Shown in pieces: positions 1 through 12,023 of a DNA stretch of 64,000 nucleotides. Made by a program: the position numbers and the translations under genes. The DNA is from Loripinus fragilis (lineage: Eukaryota > Mollusca > Bivalvia > Lucinida > Lucinidae), in contig OZ026516.1 of the NCBI GenBank assembly GCA_964019695.1, forward strand, positions 103,106,368 through 103,170,367, written 5' to 3'. The notes beneath the pieces were generated by a model. That model was not told where the DNA came from. It did no database searches and was given only the letters and a program-made list of their open reading frames with translations. Every line of letters begins with the position of its first letter. Positions within the stretch are counted from its first letter, which is position 1.

Positions 1-701
1 TAAACTATCAAGCAGGATACAAAATGACAATCTTGCATGAAGCACATTTCTTTATTCGAGTAATGAATTATAACTTAAGTTGTTATGTGAATTGCATGAT
101 GTTCACTATTAATGCACTCTATGTCTAAACTTAGTAAACATTATGTGCACTAGGGTGTAAGGTTTTTGTTTTTACACACCTGAAGGTGCCGTCTATGTCT
201 GCTCCCAAAATGATACTCCAACAATATATACTCCCAAGCAAAAATCCGTTTAAAATGCTAAACTATTCATTTTAAGTACATATTTGTAGTTTGTATATAT
301 ATTTTTAGTGACTATTTTGTTCATTTCTCTTCTATCGATTTATTATTTTACCTATGACAATTCTTGCACCTTATAGTGTGGATCCTGATCAGCTGGCCTC
401 TCAGAAGCTAGCTGATCTGGATCTACACTCATAGGAAATAGTCATAATTAGGCAGTATCCTAAATTTCTTCTGTGTTTTTGTCGAATTTTATGTGCATAA
501 AATTCGGAGAAAATTAACAAAAATAAAAATTAAAGAAATATGATGACCTGTAAATAATGTAAAATGGCCCATACCATGCTGTACCTGGGTATAACTTGTT
601 TTGAAAACAGTATAGATCTGAATCAGCTGGCCTGAAACCAGCTGATCAGGATTCATATTGTTTTCTACTTTGGTTATAAATGCATACTACTAAGTGGAAC
701 C

Positions 702-1237
702 CATCTTCACCAACGAAGGTTTCGTCGTATCTACCTTTCGACAAACCCTTCGCCTCACGACCCTCAAAATTTATTATTAGCGCAGACTAATCGACCAATG
801 AAAACGCCAGGAAGGATTTTTTCGATAATCCCTTCCTGCCAATCAGATTGAATGTAGCAGTTTATCGGCATCTAATGTGCACCGCCTGCTAAGTCTCCAT
901 AAGTCCAGATAAGCAAAGATTTTGGTCGTATTTTTTTATTTTTCTTCTATAATTAAGTTCAAAATTATGTTATGGGTGCTCAAAATAACCATCTTATTGT
1001 GACAGTTCTTTTGAGCACATTAAATGTACATTTTAGATGTAAATTAAGAAAACTGAATGTAAATTGATCACACCGTCTTATCTGGAGGCCTGGTGTTTAT
1101 CGATCTTTTGCACCGCTTTATGATTGATCATATTAATTGTTACTATTTTCGGCTTATAACCTATTCAGTCGGAGAAAATCAAAGCTGTGAGGCCAAGGGT
1201 TAGATTAGACAATCACAACCCTTGGTAGGACAAGATG
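702..1237. mobile_element. MULE-like 536-bp insertion with 9-bp target-site duplication
   Basis: Duplicate unit 3 has an uninterrupted site (AAGTGGAACCCTGC, about 4735-4748). Unit 1 carries 536 extra bases at the same place. AGTGGAACC is duplicated at 693-701 and 1238-1246. The inserted ends form imperfect inverted repeats of roughly 20 bp: it starts CATCTTCACCAACGAAGG, and the reverse complement of the end reads CATCTTGTCCTACCAAGG. A 9-bp duplication with such ends fits a non-autonomous Mutator-like element. No transposase remains. The insert also contains a hairpin MITE (about 899-1092) and a small hairpin near 1192-1226 (CCAAGGGTT/AACCCTTGG). Confidence 0.75.
899..1092. mobile_element. Hairpin-centred MITE, copy 1
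   Basis: The ends form inverted repeats (TCCAGATAAG at 904-913, CTTATCTGGA at 1078-1087). The centre is a long inverted repeat at 976-1018 that begins GTGCTCAAAATAACC and ends GTTCTTTTGAGCAC. Three relatives sit near 7.0-7.6, 18.0 and 27.1 kb. It lies inside the MULE-like insertion and is either nested in it or part of it. No protein is encoded. Confidence 0.65.
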
Positions 1238-1313
1238 AGTGGAACCCTGCAAGTTGGTTAGATATACACTGCTGAAGTTTCTCTTTGCCTACAATTGTTG
1301 TCTGCTGATAACC

Positions 1314-2640
1314 TTTGCAAACAGTTTTAGAACCAGATCAGCACCGACGAAATGTCAGACCTGATCTGAATCCAAACTGTTTGACTCTCTGATAGTGATA
1401 ATGAAGGAACTATATAGTAAATTAATTTAGAAAAGACAGCAGATGACAAAATACCTAAATAATTTCCAACAAGCAGAGTAAAATAGAAATGGATGCTTGT
1501 CGAGACAAATAGGGTTACTATGTTATAATAAATGCACTTGCACAAATATCAAATTAACCTTTGTCCTGCTGAACCTAGATATATCCCGTTTTTGGAAACA
1601 ACTGATCATCAAACTTTTGTCATCTGCTGATAACATTCATGAACAGTTTGGAGTCAGATCAGGACCAACAGTATGTTTGGTCCTGATCTGGATCCATACA
1701 ATTTGACACTTTGATTTTTTTCCTGAAATTTCATGAAAATATTTATTTTGAAAGGAGTCAGCAGACGACAACAAAATCACTAAGTATGTCGCATGTAAAG
1801 ATTTATATAAAAAATGCAATGCAGTCTGATCAGGGACTATTTTTTTGTTCTTTGAACAAAATAATTTATTCACTAAAAGGTAATTCCAGAAGACTATCTT
1901 AAAGGACCTTAATGATTTAACTCTTTCCTTATTAGCTGCTTCTCATCTGTATCTACACTGTTTGTTATAGCTGGTATGTGATTGACGGTGTAAAACTGAA
2001 GATTCTGTGTTTATTGGGTAATAGCCTCACCATGTGGTCAGAAGCCTGCTATTTGTTGCCAGGGTAACAAGAACACTTCAATTTAGATGACCAAATCCAG
2101 TCATGCCCACATTCATGTTTTGAGGTCTGCTGACCATTAAAACCAAAAAGATCTTTTTTAACTAGTTGAATACTTTTTATGTCTTTTGCAAAAATTCTTT
2201 CAGGAACTCAATTAGATGTCAAACATTTTGGATGCAGACCAGGAATGACTTTCAATTGGTTCTGATCTTGGTCCCAACTGTTTGCAAGGTTATCAGCAGA
2301 CGACATTGTCTGTCTGATAAAATGTTATACACAGTAACAAGGGTCTTTCTACACATTTCTGTACAGTGACACTGTTCTACATTATATAATGCAAGTTGTA
2401 CCTTAAATTCAAATACAATACAATAGAACCAGAAAGATCTTTTTTCTATAAACTTTTTGTCGTCTGCTGACTTTTTTTTTTAAATAACTTTTTTCAATAA
2501 ATTCTTTCAGGAACACACTATTAGAGTGTCAGTCGGTTTGGATCAAGATAAGGATCAACATTCTTCTCGGCCCTGATCTGGATCCTTACTGTTTGCAAAG
2601 GTTATCAGCAGATGACAAAAGTCTTTGTTAACAGAACAGA
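1314..2640. repeat. Palindromic GATC/CTGCTG repeat cluster, unit 1
   Basis: Four nested inverted repeats occur near 1314-1480, 1614-1780, 2196-2320 and 2511-2640. In the clearest, the outer arms are TTTGTCATCTGCTG and CAGCAGACGACAA. The inner arms are AACAGTTTGGAGTCAGATCA and its near complement TGATCTGGATCCATACAATT. Short reading frames in the region are by-products of this symmetry. The same family recurs near 3911, 4790, 5105, 5715, 6025, 9325, 9700, 10000 and 18830. It resembles fold-back or MITE-type DNA; the parent transposase is not seen. Confidence 0.7.
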
Positions 2641-3691
2641 ACATATCTTTATTGACATAAAACTCAGACCACTCATAGATAGCGTAAAGGCATAAGATAC
2701 AAAAACAAAGCATATACATGATGTACATAAAATACATGAGTACAAAGAGCATGAAAAAGGTGAAAATTAAAATGCGAGCAAAATCAACCCTGAAAGAGCC
2801 TTCTATAACTTACAGTAGGCAACATAATCGACTGTTGTTGCTTCATTAAGAAACAAAATAAGGCTTCACATTATTGATTATAGACAATTCGCATGATTTG
2901 ACTTATCAAGTGAGTTGTCTATAATCAGGTTATTCCCATGAAATTTAAGCCAAGACATAGTAAGAAGTATATTATCGTAATGATTGACTCTTTTAGGGTT
3001 AGGCTGCACATGAAAATTTATTCATTATAATTTCTACAAAACTTGATAACTTTACAAGCTTCCTGGTATTTGCTGAAGAAAATAGTTCTTTGAATTTTAT
3101 AATGTTAGGACTTTTGTAAAAATATGATCTTAAATATTTCTTTCTGTCAGATTATAAAGTGATCAACAACAAAAAGATAGTGAAATCCGTCACCGATATC
3201 ATGTTTGCTACATAATGTGCATTTTCTGTCTTCTAAAGGTGTGTTTTCCCAGCGACCAGTTTCAACTGGAAGCCGATGATTACTTAACCTAAACTTTAAC
3301 AATGAAGTACATTGTTTCCTATTTAATTTGATTAGGTAATTTTCAAAATTTAAATCTTGCTTGAAAAGAGTATAATTCTTTCCTTTAGAGGATGAAGTTA
3401 CTTTGTTATGCCACTCCTGAACACAAAGGTCTGATAGAGTTTTAGAGATTTGATTTTTGATTGATTTTGGGTTTTCAATGACTTCCTTGTTTAAAAGATC
3501 GGGAAGCCCAACAGATATTAGAATATGTTTAATAAAATGGATCCATTTATGTTGATGGATGCCACCATCATATTCTCCTAGTAGAAGTAAGTATAACCAT
3601 TTTGATAGTTTTGTTTGTTTACCATTCACAATATTCATCCAAAAGCTAATAATACGGGTTTTTATTCTAATGTCTACTGCCTTGCAACCTA
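2634..3691 (-). mobile_element. 5'-truncated LINE with 7-bp target-site duplication
   Basis: This 1.06-kb block is absent from the equivalent place in the neighbouring duplicate unit near 4000. It is flanked by GTTAACA at 2627-2633 and 3692-3698. On the minus strand it reads into the C-terminal part of a LINE ORF2, then a short 3' UTR with AATAAAGATATGTTCTGTTC at its end. The short GTTCT-type tail suggests a CR1/L2-like LINE, but the reverse transcriptase that would settle the clade is missing. A hairpin (GATTATAGACAA/TTGTCTATAATC, about 2877-2932) lies in the 3' UTR. Confidence 0.8.
3003..3638 (-). pseudogene. LINE ORF2 C-terminal fragment, frameshifted
   Basis: The reading frame 3638-3147 gives about 163 residues of the region downstream of a LINE reverse transcriptase. 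It includes SLLKFRLSNHRLPVETGRWE, then a Cys/His motif (CTLC followed by a histidine in GFHYLF) of the kind found at the end of many LINE ORF2 proteins. Beyond 3147 the homology continues in another frame (KSPNIIKFKELFSSANTRKL, then FVEIIMNKFSCAA and a stop near 3003), so there is at least one frameshift. The start is not a real gene start; the copy is 5' truncated. It is a dead copy within the 2634-3691 insertion. Confidence 0.75.
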
Positions 3692-6109
3692 GTTAACAAG
3701 GATAGTTAAAATGATATAATTCAAAATAACATAAGTTATCAAGCAGGATACAAAATGACAATCTAGCATGAAGCACATTTCTTTATTCGCTTAATATTTT
3801 CGAGTTATAAATTATAACAATACAATAGAACCAGAAAGATCTTTATCTATAAACTTTTTTGTCGTCTGCTGACTTTTTTTTTTAAATTACTTTTTTCAAT
3901 GAATTCTTTCAGGAACGCACTATTAGAGTGTCAAGATCAGGATCGACATTCTTCTCGTTCCAGATCTGGGTACTTACTGTTTGCAAAGGTTATCAGCAGA
4001 TGACAAAAGTCTTTGCTAACAAGGATAGTTAAAGTGATATAAGTTATCAAGCAGGATACAAAATGACAATCTTGCATGAAGCACATTTCTTTATTCGCTT
4101 AATATTCGAGTAATGAATTATTACTTAAGTTGTTATGTGAATTGCATGATGTCCACTATTAATGCACTCTATGTCTAAACTTAGTAAACATAATGTGCAA
4201 TAGGGTGTAAGGTTTTTGTTTTTACACACGCCGTCTATGTCTGCTCCCAAAATGATACTCCCACAATATCTACTCCCAAGCAAAAATCCTTTTAAAATGC
4301 TAAACTATTCATTTTAAGTACATGTTTGTAGTTTGTATATATATTTTTAGTGAATATTTTGTTCATTTCTCTTCTATCGATTTATTATTTTACCTATGAC
4401 AATTCTTGTACCTTACAGTGTGGATCCTGATCAGCTGGCCTCTCAGAAGCTAGCTGATCTGGATCTACACTCATAGGAAATAGTCATAATTAGGCAGTAT
4501 CCTAAATTTCTTCTGTGTTTTTGTCGAATTTTATGTGCATAAAATTCGGAGAAAATTAACAAAAATAAAAATTAAAGAAATATGATGACCTGTAAATAAT
4601 GTAAAATGGCCCATACCATGCTGTACCTGGGTATAACTTGTTTTGAAAACAGTATAGATCTGAATCAGCTGGCCTGAAACCAGCTGATCAGGATACATAT
4701 TGTTTTCTACTTTGGTTATAAATGCATACTACTAAGTGGAACCCTGCAAGTTGGTTAGATATACACTGCTGAAGTTTCTCTTTGCCTAAAATTGTTGTCT
4801 GCTGATAACCTTTGCAAACAGTTTTAGAACCAGATCAGCACCGACAAAATGTCAGACCTGATCTGAATCCAAACTGTATGACTCTCTGATAGTGATAATG
4901 AAGGAACTATATAGTAAATTAATTTAGAAAAGACAGATGACAAAATACCTAAATAATTTCCAACAAGCAGAGTAAAATAGAAATGGATGCTTGTCGAGAC
5001 AAATAGGGTTACTATGTTATAATAAATGCACTTGCATAAATATCAAATTAACCTTTGTCCTGCTGAACCTAGATATATCCCGTTTTTGGAAACAACTGAT
5101 CATCTAACTTTTGTCATCTGCTGATAACATTCATGAGCAGTTTGGAGTCAGATCAGGACCAACAGTATGTTAGGTCCTGATCTGGATCCATACAATTTGA
5201 CACCTTGATTTTTTTCCTGAAATTTCTTGAAAATATTTATTTTGAAAGGAGTCAGCAGACGACAACAAAATCACTAAGTATGTCGCATGTAAAGATTTAT
5301 ATAAAAAAATTCAATGCAGTCTGATCAGGGACTATTTTTTTTGTGCTTTGAACAAAATAATTTATTCACTAAAAGGTAATTCCAGAAGACTATCTTAAAG
5401 GACCTTAATGATTTAACTCTTTCCTTATTAGCTGCTTCTCATCTGTATCTACACTGTTTGCTAAAGCTGGTATGTGATTGACAGTGTAAAACTGAAATTT
5501 CTGTGTTTATTGGGATAAGTGACCAGGTAATAGCCTCACCATGTGGTCAGAAGCCTGCTATTTGTTGCCAGGGTAACAAGAACACTTCAATTTAGATGAA
5601 CAAATCCAAACATGCCCACATTCATGTTTTGAGGTCTGCTGACCATTAAAACCAAAAAGATCTTTTTAACTAGTTGAATACTTTTTATGTCTTTTGCAAA
5701 AATTCTTTCAGGATTTCAATTAGATGTCAAACATTTTGGATGCAGACCAGGAATGACTTTCAATTGGTTCTGATCTCGGTCCTAACTGTTTGCAAGGTTA
5801 TCAGCGGACGACATTCTCTGTCTGATAAAATGTAATACACAGTGACAAGGGTCTTTCTACACATTTCTGTAAAGTGACATAGGTCACTGTTCTACAATAT
5901 AAAATGCAAGTTGTACCTTAAATTCAAATACAATACAATAGAACCAGAAAGATCTTTTTCTATAAACTTTTTGTCATCAGCTGGCTTTATTTTTAAAAAT
6001 ACTTTTTTCCATAAATTTTTTCAGGAACACACTATAAGAGTGTCAGTCGGTTTGAATCATGATCATGATCGACATTCTGGTGGCCCTGATCTGGGTCCAT
6101 ACCGTTTTG

Positions 6110-7010
6110 ACAGTCTTTATCCAGATCTAAACTGTTTTCAAATTGTCCCTAGCAGGTAAAAATGTTAATACGATGCATACTGGGGATCTGAGATTGCTGA
6201 AACGGGCATGGACATCCGCCTGGTCTTGCAAGTTGCCATAGTAGACATCATGGGAATAGACATTTTGGCACAGTAGACATTTCAGGAACAAACATTTTGG
6301 GGGACATGATAGCACTAACCCATTTAATACATACTTCCACAAAGAATGGCTTGTAAATTTTCAATAATTCCTCCCCAGTCACAAATTGAATTTCCAATTG
6401 AATGCATCCATCTCCAGTTGGGATTATAATGACACTCAAATATTAAAAGTATGTAATGTTAGGAAACAGTGCAGAACCTGATCAGAGGTCACATTATGTC
6501 ATATCTGATCTGGTTATGTACTGTTTGCCAATGTCCCATAAAATGATGGATAAACCCTTGTCCTGCTGAAACCGGATATGTAATCTTTAGAAAAGAGAGT
6601 AAATCCAGAATCAGCTGGCTAAATCTAGTGAACACATCTGTGGACATGAGATCTAGATCTGACTGCTTTCCAGACAGCATAAGATTCCACTGGGAAAACA
6701 GAAGTGAATGTGCCATATTCATATTTATGCAGCAGAACAAGGGTTAAGGCACTGATCAGCAGAGGACAACAAAAGCTTGTAAAACTATCCGGCATGCAAA
6801 CATTCATGACCTGACCTCATGGTGTGCTGTCAATTGAAAATGCACATGCTAAGTTTAGTGTTCAGAAGGGCCTCATGTCTTGACACACAAATGACAGACA
6901 CACCATTCACATCTTGCAGACATATTTGAAGGCAATATTAAATGTATAGCTCAGTTTGAGCACTTAATAGCCAGGTGACTTAATATGTCCAATTCCAAAT
7001 CCACTATTTG
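6110..7010. other. No recognisable gene
   Basis: Short reading frames on both strands show no recognisable domain. A short repeated phrase (AGACATTT/ACATTTTGG) occurs near 6245-6305. The TCCTGCTGAAACCGGATATG segment near 6562 is a degenerate piece of the palindromic repeat family. Confidence 0.5.
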
Positions 7011-7013
7011 GCC

Positions 7014-7635
7014 TCCAGATGAAAGTGCTTATAAGAAAATAATTTTCAAATTGTTATTTCAAAACCAAAACCAGGAGTGCAGTGGCTCAGTGGTAGAGTG
7101 CTTGACTCGAGACAGATGGCCCCCGGGTTAGAGCATCACCGGCATCACTGCGTTGTGTCCTTGAGCAGGACACATTAATCCTAGCTTAGTCCTGGTTCAA
7201 CCCCGGAAGACCCATCCCTTTATAGCTGAAAGATTGTTCATGGGATGTAAAGAATCACATAAAATAAAGCAACCAGAACAGATATTCTGGATGTTCAGAT
7301 AAAAACTCTCATTTGGTGATATAGAGGCTCTTGAAGGGCTATTGAGAGGTTAACCTATACCTGTGTACTATATGACTAAATTCCCAGTATGGCACCTGTC
7401 CTTGATTTGGCTGCAGGCAGTCTCTTATCAGTTAAGTCCATTATAGAAAATTGCTAATACACTTTAGGTATCCAGTTGAATGTGCTTAAAAATCATATCA
7501 AAAACAATTTTCTTGATGCTCAAAAGAGCCGTCTCAATGAGACGGTTCTTTTGAGCACCCAAAACAAATGTTCAAATGATTGAAAAATTGCATAATGTTC
7601 TCACAATTTTGTCAATAAAAGTTCCCTTATCTGGA
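7014..7635. mobile_element. Hairpin-centred MITE, copy 2, interrupted by a SINE
   Basis: The left end GGCCTCCAGAT at about 7010-7020 and the right end CTTATCTGGA at 7626-7635 match the family ends. The central hairpin 7517-7557 has 19-bp arms (TGCTCAAAAGAGCCGTCTC and GAGACGGTTCTTTTGAGCA) with one mismatch. The copy is much longer than the roughly 200 bp of its relatives, mainly because a tRNA-derived SINE sits inside it at about 7077-7266. Confidence 0.65.
7077..7266 (+). mobile_element. tRNA-derived SINE (V-SINE-like), copy 1
   Basis: The head carries a pol III A box (TGGCTCAGTGGTAGAGTG, about 7083-7100). The B box region (GGGTTAGAGCATCACC) is degenerate, so this copy is probably transcriptionally dead. 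The body contains CACTGCGTTGTGTCCTTGAG, which resembles the central V domain of V-SINEs. The tail is GATGTAAAGAATCACATAAA. Possible short duplications AACCAG lie on both sides. A second copy is at about 36112-36308. It is not a functional tRNA gene: there is no proper acceptor stem and the tRNA part continues into the SINE body. Confidence 0.8.
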
Positions 7636-7765
7636 CTTATGTTAGACCAAACTCCATGTACATATAAACTCATCTATTTCAATATTTAAAAGTTATACAG
7701 CTTAAAATTATGCATTTTATTAAAACAGATGACATTTGATTATTTCTTCAGTCTTTTCTATTTAA

Positions 7766-7978
7766 CCCTTAAAGCACCAATCACTACAGCAGCAGATGAC
7801 AAATATGGCGACAACTTTCCTAATGTTTGAAAAAAATAAGGTATGATATTTCATGAGAATTGCCTGCCAGCAGACGATTCTCATGAAACGTCGTGCCTTA
7901 TTTGTTTTTTTATTCTTTGAAAAAGCAGCAAAATTTGCAACTGTCGTCTGCTGCAAATTGTATGTGGCACTTTATGAG
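7766..7978. mobile_element. piggyBac-type MITE, copy 1
   Basis: TTAA flanks both sides (7762-7765 and 7979-7982). The ends are inverted: CCCTTAAAGCACCA on the left, and the reverse complement of the right end reads CTCATAAAGTGCCA. Inside are a second inverted pair (GCAGCAGATGACAAAT / GTCGTCTGCTGC) and a third (ATTTCATGAGAATTG / GATTCTCATGAAACG), so the whole 213 bp can fold back on itself. TTAA target sites and CCCTT-type ends fit the piggyBac superfamily. No transposase is present. Confidence 0.7.
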
Positions 7979-8784
7979 TTAACTTTTTTGCCTATTATTG
8001 TTGTCTGCTGACTACCTCTGCAAAATCTAGAGGCGGCCACTGGCCCCCTTTTAGTGGCCCCCTTTTGTATCAAATGGCCCCTTGCTAAAGGTAGAGTTGG
8101 CCATCATCAACATCATGCAAATGGGCAAATATTAGACAGTGTTTTTCCATCTGAAATCACATGAAAATGACCACTGAAAATTTAATGGATTTAACACTGA
8201 AGTCGGTCCTAATCTGGATCCAAAGTGTTTGATTATGGATGATTTGTTTCTTCAACCAGTCAATAATTTTTCAGTCATGTCGGGATGGGTCTTCTGTGTT
8301 GAACCAGTACCAAACAGTCTCAGGTTAAAGTGTCTTGTACCACTCCTGATTTCCTGCTGACATTGAAGCTGCCCATCACTGGCCATCATTCGACAAGCCA
8401 ATCAGTTTGTCCAGCAGAACTTGTTCCTTATTTATCACATCCAGAAATCATGGGTTAGGGATTCAATATTGGAATAGAGTCCTAATGGCCAAGAAAGATG
8501 TTATATGTTCAACTCTTGCTGAGACCATACTGAGTAGTTAAAATTTGGCTCAGTGAGTAACAAATCTGTACTCTTATCAAACATTAAAATGAAAGAGGTA
8601 TAATTCCCAGATATTGCTGTAAGTTGGTGACTGTGGTCAATGGACTCCTTAGAACTGGACATTCTCTGAGACCAAACTATCTTATCTGTGAGATGCTGTT
8701 CACCCTGAAAAAATTATTGCACAAACCAATATGACATATTGTTATATAACTGGAGAGAATCCCATCTCCTGATTCGGTGCCATG

Positions 8785-8865
8785 ATTAACCGAAATCAAC
8801 AGAAATCACCGAAATCACCAGAAAATCACTGAAATCACGAGATAAAAGTAAGAAATCACCTTTTT
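8785..8865 (+). repeat. Short tandem GAAATCACC-type repeat
   Basis: Imperfect copies of an about 10-base phrase (ACCGAAATC, AGAAATCACC, GAAATCACGAG) occur roughly seven times. The surrounding 8.0-9.2 kb shows no recognised gene; a short minus-strand frame at 8967-9167 has no domain. Confidence 0.6.
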
Positions 8866-9204
8866 ATTGTTTACTTAATGCAATAATATGATAAGAATTA
8901 GTATAATATGCTTATTTCTAGTCTGTTTTTAAAAATATGTTGATAAAAAAAATCACTTTCAAATTGCTATAATGTGTTGCTATATTTTTTATTGAAATAT
9001 TTATTTGCTGGCACATTAAAATATAAGCCTTTTGTAAACTTATCAATTATTCTACTATCATTTATATCATATAAAGGCATAAAATTAACATTAAAATGGA
9101 TATTTCCTTTTTTCTGGTGATTTCGGCATACCTTGAATTGGAAATTGAAATGTACTTTTTTTTTCATATTTTAATCAAAGTAGAAACAAGCTTATTATTC
9201 AAAT

Positions 9205-10145
9205 TGTTATCCAGCTGATCAGGATGCATATTGTTTTCTACTCTGCTTGTTAATGCATACTATTAAGTGGAACCCTGCAAGTTGGTTAGATATACACTGC
9301 TAAAGTTACTCTTTGCCTGAAATTGTTGTCTGCTGATAACCTTTGCAAACAGTTTTAGAGCCAGATCAGGACCGACAAAATGTCAGACCTGATCTGGGTC
9401 CAAACTGTATGACTCTCTCATGGTGATCATTAAGGAACTATATAGTAAATTCATTTAGAAAAGACAGCAGATGACAAAATACCTAAACATTTGCCTGGTC
9501 CTGAAGTCAGCTAATCAGGATGTATATTGTTTTCTACTCTGCTTGTAAATGCATACAAATAAGTGGTATAATGCCTTCAATGTTTGCTCCGGTACCGTTA
9601 GTTTAACAGATAACAGGGCCCAGGGCGACGGCGGTAAACATTGCGCTTACTGTACCCTGCAAGTTGGTTAGATATACACTGCTAAAGTTACTCTTTGCCT
9701 GCAATTGTTGTCTGCTGATAACCTTTGCAAACAGTTTAAGCCAGATCAGGACCGACAAAATGTCAGACCTGATCTGGATCCAAACTGTTTGACTCTCTGA
9801 TGGTGATCTATATGGTAATCTATATAGTAAATTAATTTAGAAAAGACAGCAGATGACAAAATACCTAAACATTTTCCTGGTCCTGAAGCCAGCTGATCAG
9901 GATGTATATTGTTTTCTACTTTGCTTGCAAAGGCATACAAATAAGTGGTACCCTGCAAGTTGGTTAAATAAACACTGCTGAAGTTACTCTGCCTGCAATT
10001 GTTGTCTGCTGATAACCTTTGCAAACAGATTTGGAACCAAATCAGGAAAAACAAAATATTGGGCCAGATCTAAATCCAAACTGTTTGACTCTCTGAGAAC
10101 TATATAGTAAATCAATTTTAAAAAAGACAGCAGATGACAAAAATA
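9205..10145. repeat. Three-unit tandem array of the palindromic repeat
   Basis: Three units of about 300-370 bp start at about 9210, 9495 and 9890. Each runs CAGCTGATCAGGATGYATAT, then CCCTGCAAGTTGGTTA, then the GATCAGGACCGACAAAATGT palindrome, then GACAGCAGATGACAAAATAC. The same unit is found once in each long duplicate at 1-6 kb. The middle unit is interrupted by an 84-bp insertion at 9569-9652. Confidence 0.85.
9569..9652. mobile_element. 84-bp insertion at a TA site
   Basis: Neighbouring units read AAGTGG-TA-CCCTGCAAG without interruption. Here 84 bases lie between two TA dinucleotides (9567-9568 and 9653-9654). The insert has partly complementary ends (CAATGTTTGC near the left, GGTAAACATTG near the right) and is more G+C rich than its host. 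This fits a very small TA-targeting MITE (Tc1/mariner type), but no superfamily can be fixed from so short a sequence. Confidence 0.6.
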
Positions 10146-10149
10146 TCAA

Positions 10150-11100
10150 AAAATTTGAGGTGATGCTACATACCAAATATCAAGGCTCTAAGCCTTGTAG
10201 TTTCAGACAAGAAGATTTTTTCAAGTTTTCCTTATTAAAGCCTATGTAAAATAGTAAATCATGTGACCACTGAGGCGGGAACATTTTTGGCCTCAGGAGT
10301 ATAACTTGAACAAATGTGGTAGAGGTCTACTAGGTTATACTTCATATCAAATATCAAGGCTCTATGATTTGTGGTTTCATACAAGAAGATTTTTCCATGT
10401 TTTCCATAAGCCTGTGTAAAACATGTGGCCCCTTGGGACAGGACCATTTTTGGCCCCTGGGTCATAATTTGAACAAACTTGGTGGACCTGGATCATAATT
10501 TGAACAAACTTGGTAGAGGTCCACTAGTCTTGGTGATGCTACATACCAAATATCAAAGCTCTATGCCTTGTGGTTTTAGACAAGAAGATTTTTTTATGTT
10601 TTCCCTATATAAGCCTATGTATCACATGTAACCCCAGAGACAGGCCCATTTATGACCCATGGGCATAATGGGCATAATTTGAACAAGCTTGGTAGAGGTC
10701 ACTTAGATGATGCACATACCAAATATCAAATTTATATGGCTTGTGGTTTCAGACAAGAACATTTTTAAATTTGTCATCTTGAAAATCTATTTTTAGCCTG
10801 TGTTGACCAAAATCATTTGAACAATTATCAAAGAGGGCTAAATAAAGATCATTCCTGCCAAGTTTGGTAAAAATCCAGCTAGTAGTTTAGGAAATGTCCT
10901 TTGATGCAAATGTTGACCACAGACGACGACGGACTTCCAACGATCACAATAGCCCATCAAGTGCTTTGAAGCATGATTTCTGTGTAGTTTAGTGAAATAC
11001 CACAAAGTGGTACAGAAGGAGACATTATTTAAAGGAAATTGTTGACGGAGGACCGACATCCTATGATCACAATAGCTCACCTTGAGCCTATACAATTGAC
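10150..11100. repeat. Tandem-unit repeat ending in GACGACGACGGAC
   Basis: About four imperfect units of 150-180 bp share TGATGCTACATACCAAATAT, GTTTCAGACAAGAAGATTTT and ATTTGAACAAACTTGGTAGA. The block ends with GACCACAGACGACGACGGAC and ATCACAATAGCTCACCTTGA. The AGCTCACC end also occurs in the repeat starting at about 37790, so the two blocks are probably related elements. No coding sequence is apparent; the minus-strand frame at 10838-11179 lies within the repeat end. Confidence 0.75.
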
Positions 11101-11299
11101 TAGTAGTACTTAGTACATAACAATTGGTGACTTGCAGCGCTCTGGAAGAATGTGGGTGGGGGACTTGTGTTAAACACATCTGTTTTACTTATTTAGATAA
11201 TTGTACAGCTACCTAGATTCTGGGTCAGTCTCTCAATGTTTTGCAGTAATCTCATCAGCGCAAATATATTTACTGTTCATACTAAGGTCAAAATCTTAC

Positions 11300-12000
11300 C
11301 TCATTTATCACCATTCAGCATGTTCAGCTGAGGGACCAAACTGCCTGCGGTGTCCCTCTTGTCAGTGAAGTATGTGTTCATCATAGAAGCCTCTACAGCC
11401 TCCTGGCTACTGATAGCCATACTAATCATGCAATTCTGGAATAAATTGGACTGCTGGATGGCAGCTGTTGCATGTTGATGCTCTGAAGAACATTTAAATA
11501 TAAACCAAGTCCTGCTGAGTCTGGATTTATCCTTTTTTTCAAATACATGTACTGTCAATTAAGATCAGCTGGTGTCTGTGGAGCTATCCGAGCAAAATCC
11601 TTACTGTTTTTCTGTCTGACTGAAAATATACAAGGCCCTATATTAGGTCAGGGAAAACAATGTTCAATCTAATGCCTTTGACCTCTTGCTGAGAGTGGGC
11701 CATCTATTACATTGTATGTGGATGGGGAAATATTGAGTTATATTATCACGTGAAATCAAATGAATATCACCCAGATTTCCAAGATTGAACAATGGAAAAG
11801 TATTATTTGGCCAAATATCCAGCTATGAAAATCTTAAATGGATCAGGGTGATTTCAAAAATAATGCATCCATTTCTATAATCAATGTTTATAGACTATCT
11901 AAAGCAGATTTATTGTTAAAATTAATTTTAAGATATGTAATTAATGTTTTTCTTGCATCATGCCAAATTTCATCGCTTTAGAATGTTCCGTTCAAAAATT
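11300..12000. other. No recognisable gene
   Basis: A minus-strand frame of 85 codons (11558-11301) has no domain I recognise. A TCCTGCTGAGTCTGGATTTA phrase near 11508 is a degenerate relative of the palindromic repeat family. Nothing else stands out. Confidence 0.4.
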
Positions 12001-12023
12001 ACATGGAAAAATGTCATCCAAAT

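Larger units (their letters stand above)
1..6110. repeat. Three-unit tandem segmental duplication
   Basis: The sequence from position 1 (TCAAGCAGGATACAAAATGA) recurs almost unchanged at about 3738 and 4040. The block that ends with CAGCAGATGACAAAAGTCTT followed by TAACAAGGATAG is found near 2605 and 3990. Unit 1 spans 1 to about 3732 and carries two later insertions (702-1237 and 2634-3691). Unit 2 (about 3733-4035) keeps only its two ends, having lost about 2 kb internally. Unit 3 spans about 4036-6110. Apart from the insertions, units 1 and 3 differ by scattered substitutions and short indels, so the duplication is fairly recent. No coding function is visible inside the unit; it is built of palindromic repeats. 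Confidence 0.9.
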
